Positions 23,001 through 34,812 of a DNA stretch of 64,000 nt are shown piece by piece (the stretch's first letter is position 1; each line of letters starts with the position of its first letter). The notes under the pieces are model-generated. The model was not told the origin of the DNA and made no database searches. It worked only from the letters and a program-made list of their open reading frames with translations. The stretch comes from Solea solea (lineage: Eukaryota > Chordata > Actinopteri > Pleuronectiformes > Soleidae), in the NCBI RefSeq assembly GCF_958295425.1, contig NC_081145.1, positions 496,001-560,000 of the forward strand. Direction: 5' to 3'. The translations under genes were made by a program, and so were the position numbers.

Positions 23001-23092
23001 CTTTGCACTCAGAGCGTGCAAAAAGTTGCTCGAATACACGAGTCTCAGCGGAAAATAATCCGTATCCATGGGATATACTAATAATAGTTTCA
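20067..23092 (-). mobile_element. Rex1-type LINE, nearly full length
   Basis: The 3' end on the - strand reads GAATAAAGTATC then (TATC)n, the typical Rex1 tail. The 5' end begins CTTCCGGTGCCGACGCGAGT. Coding frames run endonuclease then RT: 21837-23093, 21396-21830, 20757-21392, 20293-20787. It sits inside a HECT pseudogene exon, between codons GAA and GTC, so both edges are defined to within a few bases (about 3.03 kb). Three frame breaks make it inactive. Confidence 0.9.
20293..21830 (-). pseudogene. Rex1 LINE reverse transcriptase domain
   Basis: Three frames together give LRPNKAAGPNGVWPRLLK, FRSVALTSHVMKTMERLVL, GAPQGTVLSPVLFTLYTSDF, RFADDTAIVGCI (active-site FADD), LLLNTAKTK, KYLRVQLDDRLDW and FYQSVVASALLYSVVCWG. 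Frame breaks occur near 21395 and 20775. Confidence 0.88.
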
Positions 23093-23093
23093 T
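21837..23093 (-). pseudogene. Rex1 LINE endonuclease domain
   Basis: A 418-codon open frame. It contains WRFKPPVPSMIMGNVNSLPN at the domain start, then LLCLTKTWL (usual Glu motif LTETWL, with Glu changed to Lys), NSGDFNHVTLDK, DLMYANVKDAY, and LGKDDHYLVLL where SDH is usual. The linker follows (KKMAFKDGDTQELKRIQKEL). The Glu-to-Lys change and the stop at the RT border suggest loss of function. Confidence 0.85.
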
Positions 23094-23602
23094 TAGAAAC
23101 CAAGAAAATTGCCTTCAAGGTAGAATAAGGAAATTTAAAAAGTGAAACACCCGGAGCTGCTAGAAAGGCTGCCACTCGCGTCGGCACCGGAAGTCGATGA
23201 AAGCACAACCATTGAGGACCTTGAGAAGTCAAAGGCACCTCTGCTTGAATACTTGGCCAATACAGGATGTCTGAGGCCTCTTCGGTCAATCAGAGACAGG
23301 GATCTGCTGGTACAAGACATTGTCATGTTTCAGGTCATCCACAGGGTTCAAGGTCCATTTCAAAGGTATTCAGTGTTAGTTTACAGTCAGTTTAATCAGA
23401 ATATGGAATAGAATCGACCAACATAGACTAAGTTCCTGGAACAAATTGACAATGTTGAGGTTAAGCTGGAACAAGTAATTCTGAATGAATTCAACAAATA
23501 CAATTGTTTTTTTGTTTGTTAGTTTGTTAGTTTGTTTTTTTACAGATTCCTTTAAGGACTGAAAACTCTAGGGGTTCTGGAGAAAATCCAGAAACATCCA
23601 GG

Positions 23603-24030
23603 CAGCTGACATAACTGCATATCGTAATGGTTCAATTCCCAGTAGTTGTCTGTGCCTCTGCAAAGTTCTTCTGCTTATCCCAAAGCAGGATGCAATTCTC
23701 TGCCATGTCATGCCAATGGACACAAGGTGAGAAATCTGTTTAATGGTTACGGTGTATCTAGGACGGCCAGCGAGACCAGTGAAGGTTGTTGGGGGTAACA
23801 AATTTGCATCAGCAGACCTGTCTGGCCTCGTGTTCATGAAGCAAACTGCGAAAACACCTGTGCAGTGATCCCAGTAGGTGACTCGCATCCCTATTCCAAG
23901 GATCATATCTGGACACCACCGCATGAAGAGCAGATATAGTTCTTGTAGGGTCATCAAGCACTCTATAAAGCCTTTCCTGGTCAAAATTATTGGGCTCTTT
24001 TCTCTGAAGCGATTCAATACACTGCAAAGC
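23603..24030 (-). pseudogene. Integrase-like protein, N-terminal fragment with helix-turn-helix
   Basis: From the - strand start, one frame (to 23809) reads CIESLQRKEPNNFDQERLYR and ALHAVVSRYDPWNRDASHLL. After a frameshift near 23815 the other reads TGLAGRPRYTVTIKQISHLV, then GMTWQRIASCFGISRRTLQR and HRQLLGIEPLRY. The latter is a helix-turn-helix typical of the N-terminal part of fish proteins with an rve/DDE integrase core. The catalytic core itself is absent; the fragment stops where the HECT pseudogene also stops, in opposite orientation. The family assignment is from memory. Confidence 0.7.
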
Positions 24031-24035
24031 ACTGT

Positions 24036-24262
24036 ATTAAAAAAAACTTATTACATCCTCTTCATTCCCTTTCACGTCATGAAATAGTTTGCACTAATAA
24101 ACAAAAAACAAAGAGATGAAGATTCATTTTAAGCACTGTCACTTCCCTCCAGCGATTATCCACCATGTAGACAGCATGTGTGTCCTCAGAATGCTCCAAA
24201 GAAGAAAAATAGCCTACACTTCCTCTTTCAAGCCACCTTCCTGTTACATTGAAATGCTGTCC
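24036..24262. other. No gene recognised
   Basis: Short non-coding stretch between the integrase-like fragment and the tandem arrays. It may be the outer end of the element holding that fragment, but no inverted terminal repeat was seen. Confidence 0.35.
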
Positions 24263-24828
24263 TGAAATTTCAGTAGTGTGTGTGTGAGATCATTTCAGTA
24301 GTGTGTGTGAGGGCATAACATTTCAGTTGTGTGTATGAAAGCATTTCATGTGTGTGAGAGAGCATTTCACTAGTGTGTGTATGAGAGCATTTCATATGTG
24401 TGTATGAGAGCATTTCACGAGTGTGTGAGAGCATTTCACTAGTGTGTGTGTGAGAGCATGACATTTCATGTGTGTATGAGAGCATTTCATATGTGTGTAT
24501 GAGAACATGACATTTCATATGTGTGTGTGTGAGAGCATGACATTTCATATGTGTGTATGAGAGCATGACATTTCATATGTGTGTATGAGAGCATTTCACT
24601 CGTGTGTGAGAGCATTTCATATGTGTGTATGAGAGCATTTCATATGTGTGTATGAGAGCATGACATTTCATATGTGTGTATTAGAGCATGACATATGTGT
24701 GTATGAGAGCATTTCACTAGTGTGTGTGAGAGCATTTCACTAGTGTGTATGAGAGCATTTCATATGTGTGTATGAGAGCATAACATTTCAGTTGTGTGTA
24801 TGAGAGGATTTCACTAGTGTGTGTGAAT
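24263..24828. repeat. 22-29-bp minisatellite (ATGTGTGTATGAGAGCATTTC)
   Basis: About 23 units of the type ATGTGTGTATGAGAGCATTT with CATA or CACTAGTG joints, some with an inserted GACATTTCAT. It lies 30 bp before the 11-bp array. Confidence 0.9.
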
Positions 24829-24857
24829 GGTATTTCTGAATAATGTCCCTGACGGCC

Positions 24858-27800
24858 TACAAACACTGTACAAACACTGTACAAACACAGTACAAACACT
24901 GTACAAACACTGTACAAACACTCTACAAACACTGTACAAACACTGTACAAACACAGTACAAACACTATACAAACACTGTACAAACAATGTACAAACACTC
25001 TACAAACACTGTACAAACACTCTACAAACACACTACAAACACTGTACAAACACTCTGCAAAAAATGTACAAACACTCTACAAACACACTACAAACACTGT
25101 ACAAACACTCTACAAACATTTTACAAACACTCCACAAACATTTTACAAACACTCTACAAACACTGTACAAACACTGTACAAACACTCTACAAACACTCTA
25201 CAAACACAACAAACACTGTACAAACACTACAAACACTGAACAAAAACTACAAACACAACAAACACTACAAACACTGTACAAACACTACAAACTATATACA
25301 AACACTGGACAAACACTCTACAAACACTACAAACACTGTACAAACACTACAAACCCTGTACAAACACTACAAACTCTATACAAACACTGTACAAACACTC
25401 TACAAACACAACCACTGTACAAACACTGTACAAACACTACAAACACTGTAGAAACAACACTCTACAAACTATATACAAACACTGTACAAACACTCTACAA
25501 ACACAACCACTGTACAACCACTGTACAAACACTAGAAACACTACAAACACTGTACAAACACTGTAGAAACAACACTCTACAAACTATATACAAACACTGT
25601 ACAAACACTCTACAAACACTCTACAAATACTCTACAAACACTGTACAAACACAAACACTGTACAAACGCTCTACAAACGCTGTACAAACACTTCAAACAC
25701 TGTACAAACACTGTACAAATACTCTACAAATACTCTACAAACACTGTACAAACACAAACACTCTACAAACACTGTACAAACACTTCAAACACTGTACAAA
25801 CACTGTACAAACACAAATACTGTACAAACACTGTACAAACACTGTACAAACACAGTACAACACTCTACAAACACTCTAGAAAACACAAACACTCTACAAA
25901 CAATCTAAAAACACTGTACAAACACTCTACAAACATTGTACAACACCCTACAAACAATATACAAACACTGTACAAACACTCTACAAACACTGTACAAACA
26001 CTACAAACACACTACAAACACTCCACAAACACTGTACAACACCCTACAAACAATGTACAAACACTCTACAAACACTGTACAAACACACTTTAAACACTGT
26101 ACAAACACTCTACAAACATTTTACAAACACTCCACAAACATTTTACAAACACTGTACAAACACTCTACAAACACTGTACAAACACTCTACAAACACTCTA
26201 CAAACACTGTACAAACACTGTACAAACAATGTACAAACACTCTACAAACACTCTACACACACTGTACAAACACTACAAACACTGTACAAAAACTACAAAC
26301 ACTCTACAAACACTCTACAAACACTCTAAAAACACTCTACGAACACTCTACAAACATTTTACAAACACTCCACAAACACTGTACAACACCCTACAAACAA
26401 TGTACAAACACTCTACAAACACTGTACAAACACACTTTAAACACTGTACAAACACTGTACAAACATTTTACAAACACTGTACAAACACTGTACAATCACT
26501 GTACAAACACTCTACAAACAATGTACAAACACTCTACAAACACTGTACAAACACTCTACAAACATTTTACAAACACTCCACAAAAATTTTACAAACACTC
26601 TACAAACACTGTACAAACACTCTACAAACACTGTACAAACACTGTACAAACACTGTACAAACACTGAACAAAAACTACAAACACAACAAACACTACAAAC
26701 ACTGTACAAACACTACAAACTATATACAAACACTGGACAAACACTCTACAAACACTACAAACACTGTACAAACACTACAAACCCTGTACAAACACTACAA
26801 ACTCTATACAAACACTGTACAAACACTACAAACTATATACAAACACTGGACAAACACTCTACAAACACTACAAACACTGTACAAACACTACAAACCCTGT
26901 ACAAACACTACAAACTCTATACAAACACTGTACAAACACTCTACAAACACGACAAACACTGTACAAAGTCTGTACAAACACTCTACAAACACTCTACAAA
27001 CACTCTACAAACACAACCACTGTACAAACACTGTACAAACACTACAAACACTGTAGAAACAACACTCTACAAACTATATACAAACACTGTACAAACACTC
27101 TACAAACACGACCACTGTACAACCACTGTACAAACACTAGAAACACTACAAACACTGTACAAACACTGTAGAAACAACACTCTACAAACTATATACAAAC
27201 ACTGTACAAACACTGTACAAACACTACAAACACTGTACAAACACAGTACAAACACTGTACAAACACTGTACAAATACTCTACAAACACTGTACAAACACA
27301 AACACTGTACAAACGCTCTACAAACACTGTACAAACACTTCAAACACTGTACAAATACTCTACAAATACTCTACAAACACTGTACAAACACAAACACTCT
27401 ACAAACACTGTACAAACACTTCAAACACTGTACAAACACAAATACTGTACAAACACTGTACAAACACGGTACAACACTCTACAAACACTCTAGAAAACAC
27501 AAACACTGTACAACACTCTACAAACACTCTAAAAACACTGTACAAACACTCTACAAACATTGTACAACACCCTACAAACATCGTACAAACACTCTACAAA
27601 CACTGTACAAACACTCTACAAACACTGTACAAACACTCTACAAACACACTACAAACACTGTACAACACCCTACAAACAATGTACAAACACTCTACAAACA
27701 CTGTACAAACACACTTTAAACACTGTACAAACACTCTACAAACATTTTACAAACACTCCACAAACATTTTACAAACACTGTACAAACACTCTACAAACAC

Positions 27801-30800
27801 TGTACAACCACTCTACAAACACTCTACAAACACTGTACAAACACTGTACAAACACTCTACAAACACTCTAAAAACACTCTACAAACACTCTTAAAACACT
27901 CTACAAACACTCTACAAACATTTTACAAACACTCCACAAACATTTTACAAACACTCTACAAACACTGTACAAACACTGTACAAACACTCTACAAACACTG
28001 TACAACACTGTACAAACACTCTACAAACACTGTACAAACACTCTACACGCACTGTACAAACACAACAAACACTGTACAAACACTACAAACACTGAACAAA
28101 AACTACAAACTATATACAAACACTGGACAAACACTCTACAAACACTACAAACACTGTACAAACACTACAAACCCTGTACAAACACTACAAACTCTATACA
28201 AACACTGTACAAACACTCTACAAACACGACAAACACTGTACAAAATCTGTACAAACACTCTACAAACGCTCTACAAACACTCTACAAACACAACCACTGT
28301 ACAAACACTGTACAAACACTACAAACACTGTAGAAACAACACTCTACAAACTATATACAAACACTGTACAAACACTCTACAAACACTGTACAAACACTAC
28401 AAACACTGTACAAACACTACAAACACTCTACAAACACTGTACAAACACTCTACAAACACTGTACAAACACTCTACAAACACTCTACAAACACTACAAACA
28501 CTGTACAAACACTCTACAAACACTGTACAAACACTACAAACACTGTACAAACACTACAAACACTCTACAAACACTACAAACACTGTACAAACACTCTACA
28601 AACACTCTACAAACACTGTACAAACACTCTACAAACACTACAAACACTCTACAAACACTACAAACACTGTACAAACACTCTAAAAACACTACAAACACTA
28701 CAAACATTGCACAAACACTGTACAAACACTCTACAAACTCTATACAAACACTGTACAAACACTCTACAAACACTACAAACACTCCACAAACTCTATACAA
28801 ACACTGTACAAACACTCTACACACACTGTACAAACACTGTACAAACACTCTACAAACACTGTACAAACACTACAAATATTGTACAAACATTGTACAAACT
28901 ATGTACAAACTCTATACAAACACTGTACAAACACTACAAACACTGTACAAACACTGTACAAACACTACAAACACTGTACAAACACTGTACACACACTACA
29001 AACACTCTACAAACACTACAAACACTGTACAAACACTACAATCACTGTACAAACACTGTACAAACACTGTACAAACACTCTGCCAACACTGTACAAACAC
29101 TGCAAACACTGTACAAACACTGTACAAACACTCTACAAACACTACAAACACTGTACAAACACTGTAGAAACAACACTCTACAAACTATATACGAACACTG
29201 TACAAACACTCTACAAACACTGTACAAACACTGTACAAACACTCTACAAACACTGTACAAACACTACAAACACTGTACAAACACTGTACAAACACTCTAC
29301 AAACACTGTACAAACACTACAAACACTGTACAAACACTACAAACACTCTACAAACACTACAAACACTGTACAAACACTCTACAAACACTGTACAAACACT
29401 CTACAAACACTGTACAAACACTACAAATATTGTACAAACATTGTACAAACTATGTACAAACTCTATACAAACACTGTACAAACACTACAAACACTGTACA
29501 AACACTGTACAAACACTACAAACACTGTACAAACACTGTACACACACTACAAACACTCTACAAACACTACAAACACTGTACAAACACTACAAACACTGTA
29601 CAAACCCTGTACAAACACTCTACAAACACTGTACAAACACTGCAAACACTGTACAAACACTGTACAAACACTACAATCACTGTACAAACACTGTACAAAC
29701 ACTCTACAAACACTGCAAACACTGTACAAACACTGTACAAACACTACAAACACTGTACAAACCCTGTACAAACACTCTACAAACACTCTACAAATACTGT
29801 ACAAACACGGCAAACACTGTACAAACACTGTACAATCACTGTACAAACACTGTACAAACACTGTACAAACACTCTGCCAACACTGTACAAACACTGCAAA
29901 CACTGTACAAACACTGTACAAACACTCTACAAACACTACAAACACTGTACAAACACTGTAGAAACAACACTCTACAAACTATATACGAACACTGTACAAA
30001 CACTCTACAAACACTGTACAAACACTCTACAAACACTGTACAAACACTACAAACACTGTACAAACACTGTACAAACATTCTACAAACACTGTACAAACAC
30101 TACAAACACTGTACAAACACTACAAACACTCTACAAACACTACAAACACTGTACAAACACTCTACAAACACTGTACAAACACTCTACAAACACTGTACAA
30201 ACACTCTACAAACACTACAAACACTGTACAAACACTCTACAAACACTGTACAAACACTACAAACACTGTACAAACACTACAAACACTCTACAAACACTAC
30301 AAACACTGTACAAACACTCTACAAACACTCTACAAACACTGTACAAACACTCTACAAACACTACAAACACTCTACAAACACTACAAACACTGTACAAACA
30401 CTCTAAAAACACTACAAACACTGTACAAACACTACAAACATTGCACAAACACTGTACAAACACTCTACAAACTCTATACAAACACTGTACAAACACTCTA
30501 CAAACACTACAAACACTCCACAAACTCTATACAAACACTGTACAAACACTCTACACACACTGTACAAACACTGTACAAACACTCTACAAACACTGTACAA
30601 ACACTACAAATATTGTACAAACATTGTACAAACTATGTACAAACTCTATACAAACACTGTACAAACACTGTACAAACACTACAAACACTGTACAAACACT
30701 GTACAAACACTACAAACACTGTACAAACACTGTACACACACTACAAACACTCTACAAACACTACAAACACTGTACAAACACTACAAACACTGTACAAACC

Positions 30801-31589
30801 CTGTACAAACACTCTACAAACACTGTACAAACACTGCAAACACTGTACAAACACTGTACAAACACTACAATCACTGTACAAACACTCTACAAACACTGCA
30901 AACACTGTACAAACACTGTACAAACACTACAAACACTGTACAAACCCTGTACAAACACTCTACAAACACTCTACAAATACTGTACAAACACTACAAACAC
31001 TGTACAAACACTGTACAAACACTACAAACACTGTACAAACACTGCACAAACACTACAAACACTGTACAAACACTGTACACACACTACAAACACTCTACAA
31101 ACACTACAAACACTGTACAAACACTACAAACACTGTACAAACCCTGTACAAACACTCTACAAACACTGTACAAACACTGCAAACACTGTACAAACACTGT
31201 ACAAACACTACAATCACTGTACAAACACTGTACAAACACTGTACAAACACTCTACAAACACTGCAAACACTGTACAAACACTGTACAAACACTACAAACA
31301 CTGTACAAACCCTGTACAAACACTCTACAAACACTCTACAAATACTGTACAAACACTGCAAACACTGTACAAACACTACAATCACTGTACAAACACTGTA
31401 CAAACAATCTGCCAACACTGTACAAACACTGTACAAACACTGTACAAACACTACAATCACTGTACAAACACTGTACAAACACTCTGCCAACACTGTACAA
31501 ACACTGCAAACACTGTACAAACACTGTACAAACACTCTACAAACACTACAAACACTGTACAAACACTACAATCACTGTACAAACACTCT
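24858..31589. repeat. 6.7-kb array of an 11-bp unit (GTACAAACACT)
   Basis: Roughly 600 copies of GTACAAACACT and its variants (CTACAAACACT, 9-bp ACAAACACT, TTACAAACATT). Each unit has a palindromic TGTACA core and an AAA tract. No frame has stops in the consensus because 11 is not a multiple of 3 and none of the three registers makes a stop; this explains the very long open frames with an 11-residue period. Longer marker blocks recur: GTAGAAACAACACTCTACAA at 25447, 25565, 27052, 27170, 28330, 29164 and 29957, and ATATTGTACAAACATTGTAC near 28877, 29429 and 30611. This indicates segmental duplication inside the array. Confidence 0.95.
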
Positions 31590-31848
31590 ACCTGTTGCGT
31601 TAGACATTTTTGCAGCAGTCTATCGCCAGAGTGGTCAGCTGGCACCTTTTATGCTAATATTCACAGGAGAGAAAAACAGACCGCCACCTTCTCTTTTGTC
31701 ATGAACTCAACGCACTGACCGTTTATTCTGCGCATGCTCACAGTTACATTCAGGTGCACTCAGACATACCAGTTCTAACATTAACTTTACTGTGTAGGCT
31801 ATTTTACATGACTTTGCCATTCATAATATCAAATATGCTTAACACTAC
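31590..31848. other. Spacer between satellite blocks
   Basis: Non-repetitive 259 bp with no recognised gene, separating the main 11-bp array from a small satellite island. Confidence 0.5.
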
Positions 31849-31924
31849 CAACACTGTACAAACACTCTACAAACACTCTACCAACACTGTACAAACACTC
31901 TACAAACAATCTACAAACACTGTT
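31849..31924. repeat. Island of the 11-bp satellite
   Basis: Seven units (ACACTGTACAAACACTCTAC type) separated from the main array by 259 bp of unrelated sequence. Confidence 0.9.
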
Positions 31925-31929
31925 TGGTG

Positions 31930-32520
31930 CATTTAGCTTCATGGAGGCTGAACGGAGGCTGGTGGACTGCAGCTTTCGGGTCCTGAGGAAGCTGTTGAAG
32001 AACAGAGGTTCTTCCACAGCCACAGACCAGGAGCCGTTGCTGTTGTCACGTGTGACCTTAAAGATCTGCCTCGCCTTCAGCACCGAGGTGTAGATTGACG
32101 TCAGACCAGAGAAGTCCACATCCCCAGTCTAACCGCCCCACTCTCCTCAGCAGCAGTCGTGCTGCATCGCACCGTCCACAGTCATAAAGCAGTTTCTGTG
32201 CTGATTGTAATCGGAATGAGACCATTATTAGTCCCTGTCCTCCTTCAGTCACAGGCAGGTAGAAGGCAGCTGGCCGTATCCAGTGTTTTCCAGACCAAAA
32301 GAAGTCCAGGATGTCTCTCTAGATGTCCTCCATCCGGCCTCATGTTGGTTTCAGGGCAATGATTTTCTTCCCCTATATGACAGCTGGGGTAGACAACCGA
32401 GCACACACTTTCTCCTTCACTCCCTCCCGTTTTTTTGTTTTTTTTTAAATTACCTGTCCCCAAAAACACACCCAACACTTTTAGCCCCTCTTTTCCCCAC
32501 TCATGTCCCCCCAGAGTCAT
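31930..32520 (-). mobile_element. Tx1-clade LINE ORF2 C-terminal fragment, copy C
   Basis: The - strand reads GLKVLGVFLGT, then EGGQGLI and QKLLYDCGRCDAARLLLRRV, then DFSGLTSIYTSVLKARQIFK, VTRDNSNGSWSVAVEEPLFF and SASLRS-like residues, in shifting frames. This order is that of the region after the RT in Tx1-like ORF2. It has no 5' part and no clear ends. Confidence 0.7.
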
Positions 32521-33955
32521 TATGCAAAGTCTGATCCCTCCACAGTGCAGCTTTTCTGTCTGTTTATATTTAATGATGCTACTGTAAGACTCTGCACAAA
32601 GAAGACAGAGAAGAGAACAGAGAACAGTAAGAAGAAGAGATCATGATGTGTTTCTTTAGTCGAAACCATTTTTTTTCATCCGACTGTTTCAGGGCAGCAA
32701 CGGATTGGATGAATGTATCTGTCTCTGAAGTAAAAGCTCACTCTGACTGACTTTTTGAACGGTTTATTTCTTCAGAATACACAACAAAACATTTCAGGGT
32801 TCATTTCCACTCCCAAAGTGGAATTTGATCAACTCCGCAGCGGTGTAATTAAGCTCCGCCCACCCATGCTTCACCACTTCGGGTGGAGACAAGGGTCGAC
32901 TCCATGTTCCTCCTCTGATACAGTTCTATGCGGTCAAACTTAACGTTACTGAGACTGAGACCAAACACGTGTTTATTTAAATATGAACATGTGTTTATTG
33001 TCCAGCTCAGTTTATGGTAGACTGATCCATTTGTTCATCTTGTTTTAAAGCATTTTCTGTGTTTGCAGTAGTGTTATTCATTATTGTCGTGACTACATGA
33101 TTAAGGAAACAAAAACACTTAGGAGAGCGTTTTTATTCAATTTAATTGACTGTGTATCTGAAAGCTGATCTAATTTTTGGGATAAATATGAACAATATGC
33201 CACATATGAGATATATCATGCAGTCTATGAGCAGTATTAGTCCTCAGGAACTGTGTGTTCTTCATTATTCTTGTTTCTAATGATCTCAGCCCTGGTCATG
33301 CTGCAGCCACACCTTCTCACAGTTGGGCGTCAGAAGAGTGATTGACAGCTTCACCATGGATCACATGAACGTGTGCACATTGTTTTAATATTATGGTGAG
33401 AAAATGAAGAATTATGTTTATTGGAATTCAGTTTTATAACTTAACATTTTCTCAGCTTAACACTTCAGAGAGTGAAACTAACACTGACCTAAATAGTCAA
33501 AACTATTTGACCTCTGAGCAGTGTTACTAATCTAATCCTGTAGTGAAGAAGGAACTCTGACTATTTTAAAAGTGTTCATTTACGTGTGGAGAGTGAGGAG
33601 CTCTATAAACATCTGTGTACACTGTACTATCGCTGACTCTCTGTGCTTCACTGACAGTTTTCCTGCTGCCTCCCCTTGCAGCATCCTCCACCACGAGGTT
33701 TGCCTGCTGATCCGCCGCCCGCCGCCTCAGCGAGCCAGCTGCTGCCTGCTTGGGCGGCACGTAAAGTGTTTATGTCAAAACCCATTATCTGTGCAGAGCT
33801 GGCAGACACATCCAGGGTTAGTGTGGGTGAGGAACACAGACTGCACATGCTTCAGGTTCAGGTCTTTACAGCTGCTCAGAGTTCAGTTTGTGACACTTGA
33901 TCAGGAATAAAAGGCGGGAAAACTTGAACAAACAAAACAAATGGACTTCATTTAA
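32521..33955. other. No gene recognised
   Basis: Mostly unique AT-rich sequence. An open frame at 33566-33760 (-) begins MPPKQAAAGSLRRRAADQQA but shows no domain; it could be a small exon, and I cannot support it. Confidence 0.35.
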
Positions 33956-33957
33956 AT

Positions 33958-33959
<2 letters not shown>

Positions 33960-34000
<41 letters not shown>
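33960..34000. repeat. TG microsatellite
   Basis: Uninterrupted (TG)n of about 20 units. Confidence 0.95.
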
Positions 34001-34002
<2 letters not shown>

Positions 34003-34166
34003 GGATCAGGCTCCATCACTGCTGCTCACTGTCAGTGAACTCTGCTGACCTTTGCACGGGTCAGGGCTTTGTGACCTTTTCTTCATCATCAAGGTCAAAT
34101 TTGTCCACTTTGAAACAAGCAACTGTTGTTACTGTGGAGATGAATCAAGTAAACAAGACTGCAGCC

Positions 34167-34283
34167 TCTTCCTCCTCCTCCTCTTCCTCCTTCTCCTCTT
34201 CTTCCTCCTCCTCCTCTTCCTGCTCTTACTCCTCTTCTTCCTCCTCCTCTTCATCCTCTTCCTCCTCCTCTTCCTCTCTGTTC
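34167..34283. repeat. TCC/TCT-rich polypyrimidine tract
   Basis: About 115 bp of CTTCCTCCTCCTCCTCTTCC-type repeats, all pyrimidine on the + strand apart from a few bases. It has potential for triplex (H-DNA) structure. Confidence 0.9.
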
Positions 34284-34364
34284 AGCTGAATAATCACTAA
34301 AGTAAATCAGATCAAAATGAGCCTCAAACCTGATTAGACACAGACCTGCTTAATGAGCTGAGAC

Positions 34365-34533
34365 CAGTGTGTGTGTGTGTGTGTGTGTCAGGTAGAAGCC
34401 CGGTCAGCCACCCAGCATGCATCACTGCATCACTGCCTCTGTGGCAGAAGGAATTCAAATCCACCTGCTCCAAACTTCACGTCAACACATTTTTACAAAG
34501 AAGTGGAATTCACTCATTTTCTCTGTGGACTTT

Positions 34534-34568
<35 letters not shown>

Positions 34569-34576
34569 GTGTGTGT
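34365..34576. repeat. Two TG microsatellites
   Basis: (GT)n blocks at 34367-34389 and 34532-34576, separated by about 140 bp of unique sequence. Confidence 0.9.
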
Positions 34577-34812
34577 GTATCAGGGCATTTTATGCCAGCA
34601 CACTAAACTAAAACGCATTAACCGTGTCGCCTTCGCTGCATAAAGACTGAAAAACATGCGTGTGATACACGTGCGTACAGACACACGTATTGCGAGTACA
34701 CCAAATAATGAAGGGTGACAGTGTCATGCCACGTGCGAACGCTCAGCTCAATGTACAAATAATAATTTAGTATTTCATTTAATTTAATATTATTAATTAT
34801 TTATTTTTATTA

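Larger units (their letters stand above)
18475..23602 (+). pseudogene. HECT-domain E3 ligase pseudogene (G2E3-like, fish-expanded type)
   Basis: The pieces are 18475-18711 (acidic, Ser-rich, with a UIM-like DERLQQAIIASMES), 18912-19220 (VPVKKILLELASKINV, FNINRSAVCEGAIRGFKR, SVKFSDDMGKNEEGVDLGGP, REFLRLLIESI), 19406-19579 (LREDWYYIAGSAIAI with a 1-base loss), 20058-20066 joined to 23093-23365 (VSE/VDESTTIEDLEKSK, LANTGCLRPLRSIRDRDLLV, QDIVMFQVIHRVQGPFQR) and 23546-23602 (GLKTLGVLEKIQKHP, preceded by a stop). Splice borders are still visible. This is the N-terminal lobe of a HECT domain. The C-lobe with the catalytic cysteine is absent, so no ligase activity is possible. Proteins of this type are numerous in fish genomes, which suggests a mobile or amplified origin (inference). 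Confidence 0.82.

Noticed and set aside
24263..31589. CRISPR-like regular repeats
   Set aside because: The repeats are direct tandems without spacers, in a vertebrate genome, with no cas genes.
28707..31718. A 1003-codon open frame and several others across the 11-bp array
   Set aside because: The unit is 11 bp with no stop codon in any register, so all frames stay open and give an 11-residue repeat. There is no start context, splice site or non-repeat domain.
33566..33760. Short - strand frame starting MPPKQAAAG as a gene
   Set aside because: No family resemblance that I can name, no splice context and a length expected by chance in GC-richer DNA.
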